Shown here: in pieces, positions 39,095 through 46,814 of the stretch
How positions within the stretch are numbered: the first letter of the stretch is position 1
Layout: each line of letters opens with the position of its first letter
Source: Allobosea vaviloviae
Lineage (GTDB): Bacteria > Pseudomonadota > Alphaproteobacteria > Rhizobiales > Beijerinckiaceae
Assembly: GCF_001298265.1 (NCBI RefSeq)
Contig: NZ_LGSZ01000032.1
Location: 62,001 to 126,000 of the forward strand
DNA: 64,000 nucleotides
Direction: 5' to 3'
Made by a program: the position numbers and the translations under genes
The notes under the pieces: generated by a model
Told to the model about the DNA's origin: nothing
Seen by the model: only the letters and a program-made list of their open reading frames with translations
Databases searched by the model: none

Positions 39095-39385
39095 ATGCGT
39101 GCCGTTCTCGATGTGGTGCTGCTTGCCCTGCAGATCTACACATGGCTGCTGATCATCTCGGCCGTCCTGAGTTGGCTCATCGCCTTCAACGTCCTCAACA
39201 CCCGCAACCAGTTCGTCTCGACCGTCTGGGACATGCTCTACCGGGTCACCGAGCCGGTTCTGCGCCCGATCCGCAACATGCTGCCCAATATGGGCGGCAT
39301 CGACATCTCGCCGATCATTCTGTTGCTGATCATCTTCTTCATCGAGCGCGTGATCGTGCTCTACCTCTACCCCGCCGTTTTCTGA
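39095..39385 (+). CDS. YggT-family membrane protein
   Basis: A 96-residue protein with two hydrophobic regions and the typical central motif [20 protein letters not shown] followed by [20 protein letters not shown]. Two in-frame ATGs exist, at 39089 and 39095. AGAGGA at 39083-39088 directly abuts the first and is spaced correctly for the second, so 39095 is preferred. YggT proteins are membrane proteins linked to osmotic stress tolerance and, in some bacteria, to division-site or protein assembly. It precedes the DUF167 gene in the same direction, a widespread pairing. Confidence 0.92.
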   Translation: MRAVLDVVLLALQIYTWLLIISAVLSWLIAFNVLNTRNQFVSTVWDMLYRVTEPVLRPIRNMLPNMGGIDISPIILLLIIFFIERVIVLYLYPAVF

Positions 39386-39403
39386 GCAGCGGCGTCTGCC
39401 GGC

Positions 39404-39721
39404 ATGGCCGAGCCCTGGACCGCCACCGGCGACGGCTTACGGCTGACGGTGCGGCTCACGCCGCGCGGCGGCCGCGACGCGATCGACGGCGTCGAGACCC
39501 TGGCCGACGGCCGCCCCGTGCTGAAGCTCAGGGTCCGGGTGGCGCCGAGCGACGGCGAGGCCAATGCCGCCCTGCTGGCGCTGCTGGCGCGTGAACTGGA
39601 CCTGCCACGCTCGACCGTGACGCTCGCGACGGGCGCGACCGCCCGCCTCAAGACGGTGGCGTTGACGGGCGAACCGCTGGCATTGGCCGCGCGCCTGCGC
39701 ACCCGGCTCGCAGCCTGTTGA
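39404..39721 (+). CDS. DUF167 (YggU-type) protein
   Basis: A 105-residue protein from ATG 39404, 18 bp after the YggT gene. DUF167 signature is seen in LRLTVRLTPRGGRDAIDGVE, the VRVAPSDGEANAALLALLAR segment and the closing VTLATGATARLKTVALTG. The fold is a small alpha/beta domain of unknown biochemical function, often found beside yggT. Complete at both ends. Confidence 0.92.
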   Translation: MAEPWTATGDGLRLTVRLTPRGGRDAIDGVETLADGRPVLKLRVRVAPSDGEANAALLALLARELDLPRSTVTLATGATARLKTVALTGEPLALAARLRTRLAAC

Positions 39722-39742
39722 TCCGAGATCAGGCCTGCTGCG

Positions 39743-40498
39743 ATGCAGCATGTGCTTGACGAAACCGTGCGGCTCCTGTTCGAAGACAGCATGGACACGC
39801 CAGCAGCCACCTCGCCAGCAGCGCCCTTCCCCGACCGGCTGACGGAAGGCTACCGCGCCTTCCTCGACGATCGCTTCGACCGCGAGAAGGACCGCTACGA
39901 GCAGCTCGCCGAAACCGGCCAGACGCCTAAGATCATGCTGATCGGCTGCTGCGATTCGCGCGTCTCGCCGGAGGTGATCTTCGATGCGCGCCCGGGCGAG
40001 ATGTTCGTCGTGCGCAACGTCGCCAATCTGGTGCCGCCCTTCTCGCCCGACGACCAGCTCCACGGCACGTCGGCCGCGCTCGAATACGCCGTGCAGGCGC
40101 TTCGCGTCGAGCATATCGTCGTGCTCGGCCATGGCCGCTGCGGCGGCATCCGCGCCTTTGCCGACGATGCCCAGGGGCCGCTCTCCTCGGGCGACTTCAT
40201 CGGCAAATGGATCACCCTGATCGGCCCTGCCGCCGAGCGCACCGGCGGGCGCGGCCGCCACGAGACGCTGGATGGTTATGTAGAGCGCCTGGCCCTGTCA
40301 TCGATCCAGCAATCGCTCGCCAATCTGCGCACCTTCCCTTGCGTCCAGATCCTGGAGGGTAAAGGCCGGCTGCATCTTCACGGCGCCTATTTCGCGGTCG
40401 CGACCGGAGTGCTGATGCTGCTCGACCCGGAGAGCGGGCAGTTCGTCCCGGCGATCGGCGAATTGCCGCGCAAGGCGATGCCGCTCCGCTGCGACTAG
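39743..40498 (+). CDS. Beta-class carbonic anhydrase
   Basis: Up to 251 residues. The start is either ATG 39743 or the in-frame ATG 39791, and the latter begins closer to the usual N-terminus (PFPDRLTEGYRAFLDDRF). Zinc ligands are clear: Cys and Asp/Arg dyad in IGCCDSRVSP, and His and Cys in VLGHGRCGGIRA. It interconverts CO2 and bicarbonate in the cytoplasm, supplying carboxylases such as acetyl-CoA carboxylase. The region GTSAALEYAVQALRVEHIVV is also typical. Confidence 0.94.
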   Translation: MQHVLDETVRLLFEDSMDTPAATSPAAPFPDRLTEGYRAFLDDRFDREKDRYEQLAETGQTPKIMLIGCCDSRVSPEVIFDARPGEMFVVRNVANLVPPFSPDDQLHGTSAALEYAVQALRVEHIVVLGHGRCGGIRAFADDAQGPLSSGDFIGKWITLIGPAAERTGGRGRHETLDGYVERLALSSIQQSLANLRTFPCVQILEGKGRLHLHGAYFAVATGVLMLLDPESGQFVPAIGELPRKAMPLRCD

Positions 40499-40528
40499 GG
40501 CGAACAGTCCTGCCTCGGACATCGCCAC

Positions 40529-40642
40529 CGTCATCCCGGACAAGCGGCGTAGCCGCGCCGATCCGGTATCCATTCCGGAACGCTGATCGGTGGGGTTCCG
40601 GAATGGCTCCCGGGTCTCCGCTGCGCTGCGCCCGGGATGACG
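40529..40642. repeat. Palindromic intergenic repeat, family GTCATCCCGG
   Basis: 114-base imperfect palindrome between convergent genes. Outer arms are CCGTCATCCCGG and CCGGGATGACGG. Inner paired blocks are ATTCCGGAACG and GGTTCCGGAAT. It is related in its arms to the element at 46674. Confidence 0.85.
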
Positions 40643-40664
40643 GCGTGTTCGAAGCCGATCTGTT

Positions 40665-41252
40665 CTAACGCAGCCGGATGATCGCCAGCAGGGCCTGGCC
40701 AGCTTCGACCGTCAGCATCCCTTCCGCCTGTGCATCGATGCGCAGGGCATGACCGCCGGGAATCGCGAAAGCCGTCTCGCCGCAGCGACCGCGGACGGCC
40801 TCGCCCGGCGCGTAGAGGATATGCGTCCCGGCACCCAGCGCGATGCCCTCGCCTGCGACGGGAACCACCAGATCGATTGCGCACAGCGCCCGGTCCGCGA
40901 TCAGGTTCACCACCTCGACCGGGCCGTTCTCCAGCCGGCTGACCAGGGGAATGCCGCCGTCGTAGCGGACCGGCCGGAAAGGCAGGCGCAGGTCGATCTC
41001 GCCGCCCGGCCCGTCCAGCACGAGACCGGAGCCGACGATCACCGCCTGCAGCCGCTCATAGCCGGTGAGATCGGAGAAAGGGCCGGGCGCCACGATTCCC
41101 GTGCGCCCGAGCCGCCAGATCATGCCCTCCCAGCCGGCCGGATCGGCGCCGGGGCGGCTGGCATCGGCGATGTCGAGCGTGACGCCGCCGCCATTCTTCC
41201 ACGGCTTGCTGCGGAAGCTCTCGGGCGGGAGCGGCGTGAGGACAGGCTGCAT
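40665..41252 (-). CDS. HutD/Ves-family protein
   Basis: A 195-residue beta-rich protein. The N-terminal signature SKPWKNGGGVTLDIA is the HutD/Ves hallmark, and the cupin-like core follows (WRLGRTGIVAPGPFSDLTGY, RPVRYDGGIPLVSRLENGPV). HutD is often encoded with histidine-utilisation genes, but none are here. The molecular role of the family is unclear. It lies 14 bp downstream of xerD on the same strand. Confidence 0.88.
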   Translation of the reverse strand: MQPVLTPLPPESFRSKPWKNGGGVTLDIADASRPGADPAGWEGMIWRLGRTGIVAPGPFSDLTGYERLQAVIVGSGLVLDGPGGEIDLRLPFRPVRYDGGIPLVSRLENGPVEVVNLIADRALCAIDLVVPVAGEGIALGAGTHILYAPGEAVRGRCGETAFAIPGGHALRIDAQAEGMLTVEAGQALLAIIRLR

Positions 41253-41266
41253 CGGATCGGCTCTCT

Positions 41267-42196
41267 TCAGGCCTCGTCCGCCAGCGGATGCAGGTCGCGC
41301 ACCATGCTTTTCAGGCGGTCGTCGAGGACATGGGTGTAGATCTGAGTCGTGGCGATGTCGGCATGCCCCAGAAGCTCTTGCACGACGCGCAGATCGGCGC
41401 CGTTCTGGAGCAGGTGGCTGGCGAAGGCATGGCGCAGCACATGCGGGCTCAGGCTCGCAGCCGACAACCCGGCGGCGCCGGCCAGCATCTTGAGATCGCG
41501 GCCGAAGGCCTGGCGGGTGAGATGGCCGCTCTCGCCCTCGGCCGGAAACAGCCAGCGGCTGTCACTCGCACCGCTCTCGCGCAAGCTTGCGAGCCAGGCG
41601 CGGGCGGCCTCGCGCGCCGGTTCGTTGAGCGGCACGAGCCGGTCCTTGTCGCCCTTGCCGCGCACCACCAGGAAGCGCTCGCGGGTCGTCGCGGCCGACA
41701 GCGGCAGCGCGATCAGCTCGGAGACGCGCAGGCCCGTGGCATAGAGCAGCTCGATCAGCGCGCGCATCCGCAACGCCCGCAGCCGCGCTGCCGGCGTCAG
41801 CCCATCGCGCTCGCAGGCCTGCCGCGCCGTCTCGATCAGCCGGTCGACATCGGCAACCGAGATCACCTTCGGCAGCGGGCGGCCCTGGCGCGGCCCCTCG
41901 ATCGCCGCCGACGGATCGCCCGAGGAGAAGCCCTCGGTGTAGAGGAAGCGGTGGAACTGGCGCACGGCCGAAAGGCGGCGCGCCGCCGACGAGGCTTTCA
42001 AGCCCCGCACCGAGATGTCGGCGAGCCAGGCGCGGATGTCGTCGGCCGCGACCGCATCGAGCGCGCGACCCCCGAGGAATTCGATGTAGTCGTCGATGTC
42101 GCGCTGATAGGCGTCGAGCGTGTTGCGGGCGGCGCCGCGCTCGGCGGCGAGCATGTCGAGGAAGCCGTTCAGCCGCGCTCGCGCGATCCGGCTCAT
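41267..42196 (-). CDS. xerD: Tyrosine recombinase XerD
   Basis: A 309-residue protein from ATG 42196; this codon overlaps the stop of the small upstream membrane-protein gene (ATGA). The N-terminal SAM-like domain (1-90) is followed by the catalytic domain with all residues present. These are Arg in LLYATGLRVSELIAL, Lys in VRGKGDKDRLVPL, His/Arg in LSPHVLRHAFASHLL, His in LLGHADIATTQIY and the nucleophile Tyr in the same segment. With XerC it resolves chromosome dimers at dif. Its place beside aroK fits a housekeeping XerD rather than an integrase. Confidence 0.93.
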   Translation of the reverse strand: MSRIARARLNGFLDMLAAERGAARNTLDAYQRDIDDYIEFLGGRALDAVAADDIRAWLADISVRGLKASSAARRLSAVRQFHRFLYTEGFSSGDPSAAIEGPRQGRPLPKVISVADVDRLIETARQACERDGLTPAARLRALRMRALIELLYATGLRVSELIALPLSAATTRERFLVVRGKGDKDRLVPLNEPAREAARAWLASLRESGASDSRWLFPAEGESGHLTRQAFGRDLKMLAGAAGLSAASLSPHVLRHAFASHLLQNGADLRVVQELLGHADIATTQIYTHVLDDRLKSMVRDLHPLADEA

Positions 42197-42339
42197 TTCG
42201 GCTGCAGCTTGGACGGCGGCACCGTCTCGACGATCTCGCGCGGCACCGGCTGGACGAAGACGACCAGCGCAACCATGCCGCCGAAGACGAGTCCGCCCAG
42301 CAGAGCGAGGATCGCGACGAATCTGAACAGCGTCGGCAC
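42193..42339 (-). CDS. Short single-span membrane protein upstream of xerD
   Basis: A 48-residue product beginning with GTG at 42339. A hydrophobic helix (about residues 5-28, FRFVAILALLGGLVFGGMVA) is followed by a proline-rich tail VQPVPREIVETVPPSKLQPK. A longer open frame exists upstream, but the sequence there is not protein-like. The stop overlaps the xerD start, so the two are coupled. The function is unknown to me. Confidence 0.68.
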   Translation of the reverse strand: MPTLFRFVAILALLGGLVFGGMVALVVFVQPVPREIVETVPPSKLQPK

Positions 42340-42514
42340 GGTGCGGCGGCCCTCGAATCGCTTCGCATCCCCGAAGGGGGAGCCCCATCGCTTATTCCCG
42401 ATGCCAGCCCTCCGATGCAAGGGCGGCGGTATGGACACCATCCAAATCCTGCCCGTGCGGGGCATGACGGCGCATAATCGCTCATGCTAGACCGACGGCG
42501 AGGACAACGCCGCA

Positions 42515-43144
42515 ATGACGATCGTCGAAACACTCGACCCGCAGAACAGTGAGGAAACCCGCGTGGATCGCGATGCATTGCGCGCCGCGATCGGGAACCG
42601 CGCCATCGTGCTCGTGGGCATGATGGGGTCCGGCAAGAGCTCGGTCGGCAAGAGGCTGGCGGCGCGGCTCGGCCTGCCCTTCGTCGATGCCGACACCGAG
42701 ATCGAGACCGCGGCCGGCATGACCATCCCCGAGATCTTCGCCCAGCGCGGCGAGACCGAGTTCCGCAATGGCGAGCGCCGCGTCATCAGCCGCATCCTGG
42801 TCACGCGCGCGCCTTTGGTCCTGGCGACCGGCGGCGGCGCCTACATGAATGCCGAGACGCGCGCCCGCATCGCCGATCTCGGCATATCCATCTGGCTCAA
42901 GGCCGAGCCCGACGTGCTGATGCGCCGCGTCCGCAAGCGCTCGAACCGGCCCCTGCTGCAAACCGCCGATCCCGAAGCGACGCTGCGCGCGATGCTGACC
43001 GAGCGCGAGCCGGTCTACGCCCTGTCCGACCTGACGCTGGTCTCCCGCGACGAGCCCCATGAAGTCGTCGTCACCGCTGCGATCGCGGCGCTCGACCGGC
43101 ATCTGCGCGACACTCCCGACCGCGACCGAAAGCCTGCGCCATGA
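42515..43144 (+). CDS. aroK: Shikimate kinase
   Basis: A 209-residue protein with Walker A GMMGSGKSS (near residue 36), the shikimate-binding DADTEIE and LATGGGAY loops, and the lid region RSNRPLL. It phosphorylates shikimate in aromatic amino-acid synthesis. About 30 residues precede the P-loop, as is common in related bacteria. The stop overlaps the start of aroB (ATGA), the standard aroKB order. It is divergent from the xerD gene pair. Confidence 0.96.
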   Translation: MTIVETLDPQNSEETRVDRDALRAAIGNRAIVLVGMMGSGKSSVGKRLAARLGLPFVDADTEIETAAGMTIPEIFAQRGETEFRNGERRVISRILVTRAPLVLATGGGAYMNAETRARIADLGISIWLKAEPDVLMRRVRKRSNRPLLQTADPEATLRAMLTEREPVYALSDLTLVSRDEPHEVVVTAAIAALDRHLRDTPDRDRKPAP

Positions 43145-44295
43145 CCATTCCCGCCGACACCGCGCCCGGCGCCCGGATCGTGGTCCCGGTCGCGCTGGAG
43201 GGCCGCGCCTACGACATCCAGATCGGCCGCCACCAGCTCTGCGAGGCGGCGAGGCTGATCGCGGCGATGGCGCCCGGTGCCAAGGTCGCCGTCGTCACCG
43301 ACGAGCGCGTCGCGGCCCTGCATGCGCCTGCCTTCGAGGCGTGCCTGCAGCAGGAGGGCATCGGCTTCACCCGCATCACCGTGCCACCGGGCGAGGCGAC
43401 GAAGTCCTATGCCCAGTTCATCGCGCTCTGCGACGCGCTGCTTGCGGCGAAGATCGAGCGCGACGACATCGTCATCGCGCTCGGCGGCGGCGTCGTCGGC
43501 GATCTCACGGGCTTCGCGGCCGCCGTGCTGCGGCGTGGCGTGCGCTTCATCCAGATTCCGACGACGCTGCTGGCGCAGGTCGATTCCTCCGTTGGCGGCA
43601 AGACCGGCATCAATTCGAGCCATGGCAAGAACCTGATCGGCGCCTTCCACCAGCCGGCGCTGGTCATCGCCGACACCGCGCTGCTGGACACGCTGAGCGA
43701 GCGCGAGTTCAAGGCCGGCTATGCCGAGGTGGTCAAATACGGGCTGATCGACGATCCCGCCTTCTTCGACTGGTGCGAGGTCAACTGGAGCCGCATCATC
43801 GCAGGCGGCCCCGAGCGCGACCATGCGGTCGCCGTCGCCTGCAAGGCGAAGGCTGCCATCGTCGCCCGCGACGAGCGCGAGGAGGGCGACCGCGCCTTGC
43901 TCAATCTCGGCCACACCTTCGCCCATGCACTGGAGCGGCTGACGCACTACGACTCGGCCCGGCTCGTCCATGGCGAGGCGGTGGCGATCGGGCTTGCGCT
44001 CGCCTTCCGCTTCTCGCAGCGGCTGGGGCTCTGCTCGGGCCAGGACGCCACCCGCGTCTCGCGCCATCTCGACGCCGTCGGCCTTCCCAGTACGCTCCAG
44101 CAGGTGCCAGGCGGGGCCGGGACGGCGCAGGAGATCGTCGCGGCGATGGGTCAGGACAAGAAGGTCCGACGCGGCGTGCTGACCTTCATCCTGGCGCGGG
44201 GCATCGGCCAGAGCTTCATCGCGCATGGTGTGGCGGCCGAGGAGGTCACGGCGTTTGTCGAGGCCGAATTGGCGACCAACGGGCAGGCCCGCTGA
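43141..44295 (+). CDS. aroB: 3-dehydroquinate synthase
   Basis: A 384-residue NAD- and metal-dependent enzyme converting DAHP to 3-dehydroquinate. Conserved segments are IALGGGVVGDLTGFAAAVLR, IPTTLLAQVDSSVGGKTGIN, the metal-ligand region GYAEVVKYGLI, LLNLGHTFAHALE with the ligand His, and LVHGEAVAIGLA. Overlap with aroK indicates an operon. The downstream neighbour is not the usual conserved partner; instead an unrelated short islet begins after the stop. Confidence 0.97.
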   Translation: MTIPADTAPGARIVVPVALEGRAYDIQIGRHQLCEAARLIAAMAPGAKVAVVTDERVAALHAPAFEACLQQEGIGFTRITVPPGEATKSYAQFIALCDALLAAKIERDDIVIALGGGVVGDLTGFAAAVLRRGVRFIQIPTTLLAQVDSSVGGKTGINSSHGKNLIGAFHQPALVIADTALLDTLSEREFKAGYAEVVKYGLIDDPAFFDWCEVNWSRIIAGGPERDHAVAVACKAKAAIVARDEREEGDRALLNLGHTFAHALERLTHYDSARLVHGEAVAIGLALAFRFSQRLGLCSGQDATRVSRHLDAVGLPSTLQQVPGGAGTAQEIVAAMGQDKKVRRGVLTFILARGIGQSFIAHGVAAEEVTAFVEAELATNGQAR

Positions 44296-44432
44296 CGTTT
44301 GGCGTTCTCGGGCCAAGGGACGCTCGGGCGGTCGTGAGCAGCCACTTCGCATGAGACGCGAAGCTTAACGCTGATATCCAACAGGCTGCTGATCGCGTTG
44401 AGCCGTCCAACTCTGTGGGTTAAGCTCCGAGC

Positions 44433-45140
44433 ATGCAAGAGACTGTCGCACTCCTTGGAGCACTCGACATCGACGATGAGGATGCTGTTCCCATCGTGGA
44501 AGCCGTTGAGCAGGTGTTCGGCGTCACGATCAGCGATTTAGAGGCGGAAACCTGCGAGACAGTCGGAGGCTTGTTTGCGCTCGTCTGCGCGAAACTGCCG
44601 ACCGTAGACCGCAGCGATCATCTGCCGTGCCTCACCGCAGCTACCTTCAGACCTATTCGTCGAGCGCTGCTGGCGCGATGTCCCGACCTCGATGTTCGAC
44701 CCGATACCCGCCTCGTCAGCTTCATCAAGGGGCACGATCACCGAGAGTGGCGGACCTATCTTGCCAGCGAGACAGGCCTGAGCATTCCTCAACCTGTGCT
44801 CCGTGGCTTCTTCGTCTATGTCCTCGGCTTTGCGACCATGGCTTGGTGCCTGATCCAATTCGTGGGTTACGGCTTCGCCAGCTTTTTCGCTGTCTGTCTT
44901 CTCGGTTGGCTGATCAGCAAAATGGTCTCCCGGTACGGCCGATGGATATGGGAGGATATCGTTACGGTTGGTGACTTAGCGCGAAAAACGGCCGCTCTCA
45001 ACGTCGCGCAGGCCGTCAAGAAACACGGTGCCGTACGCAAAGGCGAAGCCTGGCAGGCGTTGGTCACACTTCTCCAAGGCTTTTCACCGCGAACTGGAAA
45101 CATCGGCCCCGAGACACGGTTTTTCGCACGACGCCGTTGA
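44433..45140 (+). CDS. Degenerate ACP-like domain with two membrane helices
   Basis: A 235-residue protein. Residues 11-56 read like an acyl carrier protein lacking helix 1. DDEDAVPIVEAVEQVFG lines up with the ACP helix-2 segment, and VTISDLEAETCETVGGLFAL with helix 3. The position of the phosphopantetheine Ser holds Asp15, so the domain should not carry the cofactor. A basic cytoplasmic segment (TFRPIRRALLARCPDLDVRP, then SFIKGHDHREW) precedes two membrane helices (about 122-142 and 145-166) and a charged tail. The base composition looks more AT-rich than that of its neighbours. The function is unknown. Confidence 0.75.
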   Translation: MQETVALLGALDIDDEDAVPIVEAVEQVFGVTISDLEAETCETVGGLFALVCAKLPTVDRSDHLPCLTAATFRPIRRALLARCPDLDVRPDTRLVSFIKGHDHREWRTYLASETGLSIPQPVLRGFFVYVLGFATMAWCLIQFVGYGFASFFAVCLLGWLISKMVSRYGRWIWEDIVTVGDLARKTAALNVAQAVKKHGAVRKGEAWQALVTLLQGFSPRTGNIGPETRFFARRR

Positions 45141-45186
45141 TGAGGCGGTGAACACGATGGTCACTCATCGGATGGTAGCGACGGGC

Positions 45187-45377
45187 CTAGATGCTGGGTG
45201 CTCGCTTCAGCAAGATTAAATCAACCTCGGCCTCGGCGTAGTGGATCAAACCGAAGTCTCGGAACTCGATCGATGCGAGTAGGCAGCCTCCTCAATCGCG
45301 GCCACCACCAGACCATTTGAGCCGGCCAGCGCAACCTCGTCCCCAATCAACACCTTCTGTCCGTTCGGATAGTTCAT
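45187..45377 (-). pseudogene. Remnant of a small conserved protein gene (frameshifted, internal deletion)
   Basis: Within a 302-base gap (45141-45442) the reverse strand opens with ATG 45377 and encodes MNYPNGQKVLIGDEVALAGS then NGLVVAAIEEAAYSHRS, stopping at 45246. In a different frame the strand continues IEFRDFGLIHYAEAEVDLIL and ends at 45187. From memory the two parts match the beginning and end of a family of roughly 70-residue proteins whose middle segment is missing here. I read this as an out-of-frame internal deletion. The rest of the gap shows no gene. The family assignment is unverified. Confidence 0.5.
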
Positions 45378-45442
45378 GTCCTCAGTCTCGGACGCTGCGG
45401 ACATGTGGGCAATAGGTAGGAACTAGATCTCTCCCGTCCAGG

Positions 45443-46573
45443 CTACGGACTAAACACCAGCACAACGAACACGAAGAACACGCTCAGATGCACGGCGCCC
45501 TCCAGCATCGTCGTGCGCGTGCCGGTGAAGGTCAGCGTCGAGAGCAGCAGCGTCATCGCCAGGATGACCATGTTGACGCCCGAGAGCCCGAGCACGACCT
45601 CCTGGCCAGTGAACAGGCCGATCGCCAGCACCGCCGGCACGGTCAGCCCCAGCGTCGAGGCGGCGGCCCCCAGGCAGAGATTGATCGCGCGCTGGAGCTG
45701 GTTGGCGCTGATCGCCCGCAGCGCCGCGATGCATTCCGGCGTGAACACCACCATCGCGATCAGGATGCCGCCAAGCGCGACCGGGGCGCCGAGCTGGATG
45801 ATGCCGAAATCGAGCACGGTCGCCAGGCTCTTCGAGAGGATGACAATCGGCAGGATGTTGGCGAGCAGGAGGGCGACATGCGTCCAGATCGCGCCGCCGG
45901 CGTGGCCTTCGCCTTCGAGGGGGCCGAGATCGACCGCCTTCTCGGTCCGGGCCGGGGTCCGCGGCAGCGGCGCCTGCTCGCGGGTCGGCTCCTGGAAGAA
46001 CGACCGGTGCCGGCCGGTCTGGAGCACCAGGAAGGCGCCGTAGAGCGCGATGGTGAACACCGAGAACGAGACCGATTGCAGCGTCGTCAGCGTGCCTGCG
46101 CCGGTCGAGGTCGTGAAGTTCGGCAGCACCAGCGGGATCACCGTCAGCGGAATGATCACGGCGAGATAGGACGAGGCGCCCTTGAGATTATAGCTCTGGG
46201 CGAAGTGCTGCCGCCCGCCAACGATGAGGCCGATGCCGACGACACCGTTGAGCACGATCATCAGCACCGCGAACATCGTGTCACGGCCGAGCGTCGGCGC
46301 GCCCTTAGCGCCGAGCATGACGGCCGAGATCAGCGCCACCTCGATGATGACGATGGAGAGCGTCAGGATCAGCGTGCCATAGGGCTCGCCGAGCCGCTCG
46401 GCCAGGATTTCCGCCTCATGGACCACGCCGAACGCCGCCCAGATGATCACCCCCAGCAGCCAGACGAAGATCGCAGCCGAGATCAGCGGCGCGCCGAGCT
46501 GGCCGAGCAGGCTCGTTCCGAACAGCAGGAATGCGGCGACGGTCGCCCAGGCACAGGCAAGGCGGAGGATCAT
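45443..46573 (-). CDS. Calcium/proton antiporter, CaCA family (ChaA-like)
   Basis: A 376-residue membrane protein from ATG 46573 with about eleven hydrophobic segments. The two alpha-repeat motifs of cation/proton exchangers are visible: VVHEAEILAERLGEPYGTLI with the acidic HEAE and E residues, and VVFTPECIAALRAISANQLQ with PEC. A hydrophilic loop splits the two halves (about 195-225, PARTEKAVDLGPLEGEGHAG). It exports calcium or other cations in exchange for protons. A palindromic repeat lies upstream. Confidence 0.88.
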   Translation of the reverse strand: MILRLACAWATVAAFLLFGTSLLGQLGAPLISAAIFVWLLGVIIWAAFGVVHEAEILAERLGEPYGTLILTLSIVIIEVALISAVMLGAKGAPTLGRDTMFAVLMIVLNGVVGIGLIVGGRQHFAQSYNLKGASSYLAVIIPLTVIPLVLPNFTTSTGAGTLTTLQSVSFSVFTIALYGAFLVLQTGRHRSFFQEPTREQAPLPRTPARTEKAVDLGPLEGEGHAGGAIWTHVALLLANILPIVILSKSLATVLDFGIIQLGAPVALGGILIAMVVFTPECIAALRAISANQLQRAINLCLGAAASTLGLTVPAVLAIGLFTGQEVVLGLSGVNMVILAMTLLLSTLTFTGTRTTMLEGAVHLSVFFVFVVLVFSP

Positions 46574-46673
46574 GGCGCTCAATCGTTCATCCTGACAGGG
46601 GGCTCGAGAACGGCGCGCGGAAACGGGCCGACGCGGCAGCCTAGCGCATCCTGTCCTCGCTCGGAAACTCAAC

Positions 46674-46780
46674 CGTCATCCTGGGCGGCCGCAGGCCGTC
46701 CCGGGATCCATCATAGAGCGCGTCGGCGCCCTATGATGGATCCCGGAGCTGCGCCGCTGCGCGGCTTGTCCAGGATGACG
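46674..46780. repeat. Palindromic intergenic repeat, family GTCATCCTGG
   Basis: 107-base imperfect palindrome between the antiporter gene and the TRAP binding-protein gene. Arms are CCGTCATCCTGG and CCAGGATGACG. Inner complementary blocks are CCGGGATCCATCATAG and CTATGATGGATCCCGG. Its half-elements resemble those that flank the nested palindrome at 13365-13540. Confidence 0.87.
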
Positions 46781-46814
46781 CATGGTTCGAACCAAGGCGA
46801 TATGCGCTCACGGA

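Noticed and set aside
45028..45219. Plus-strand 63-codon frame at the end of the ACP-like gene
   Set aside because: It overlaps the real gene in another frame, and its sequence has no protein-like features beyond the overlap.
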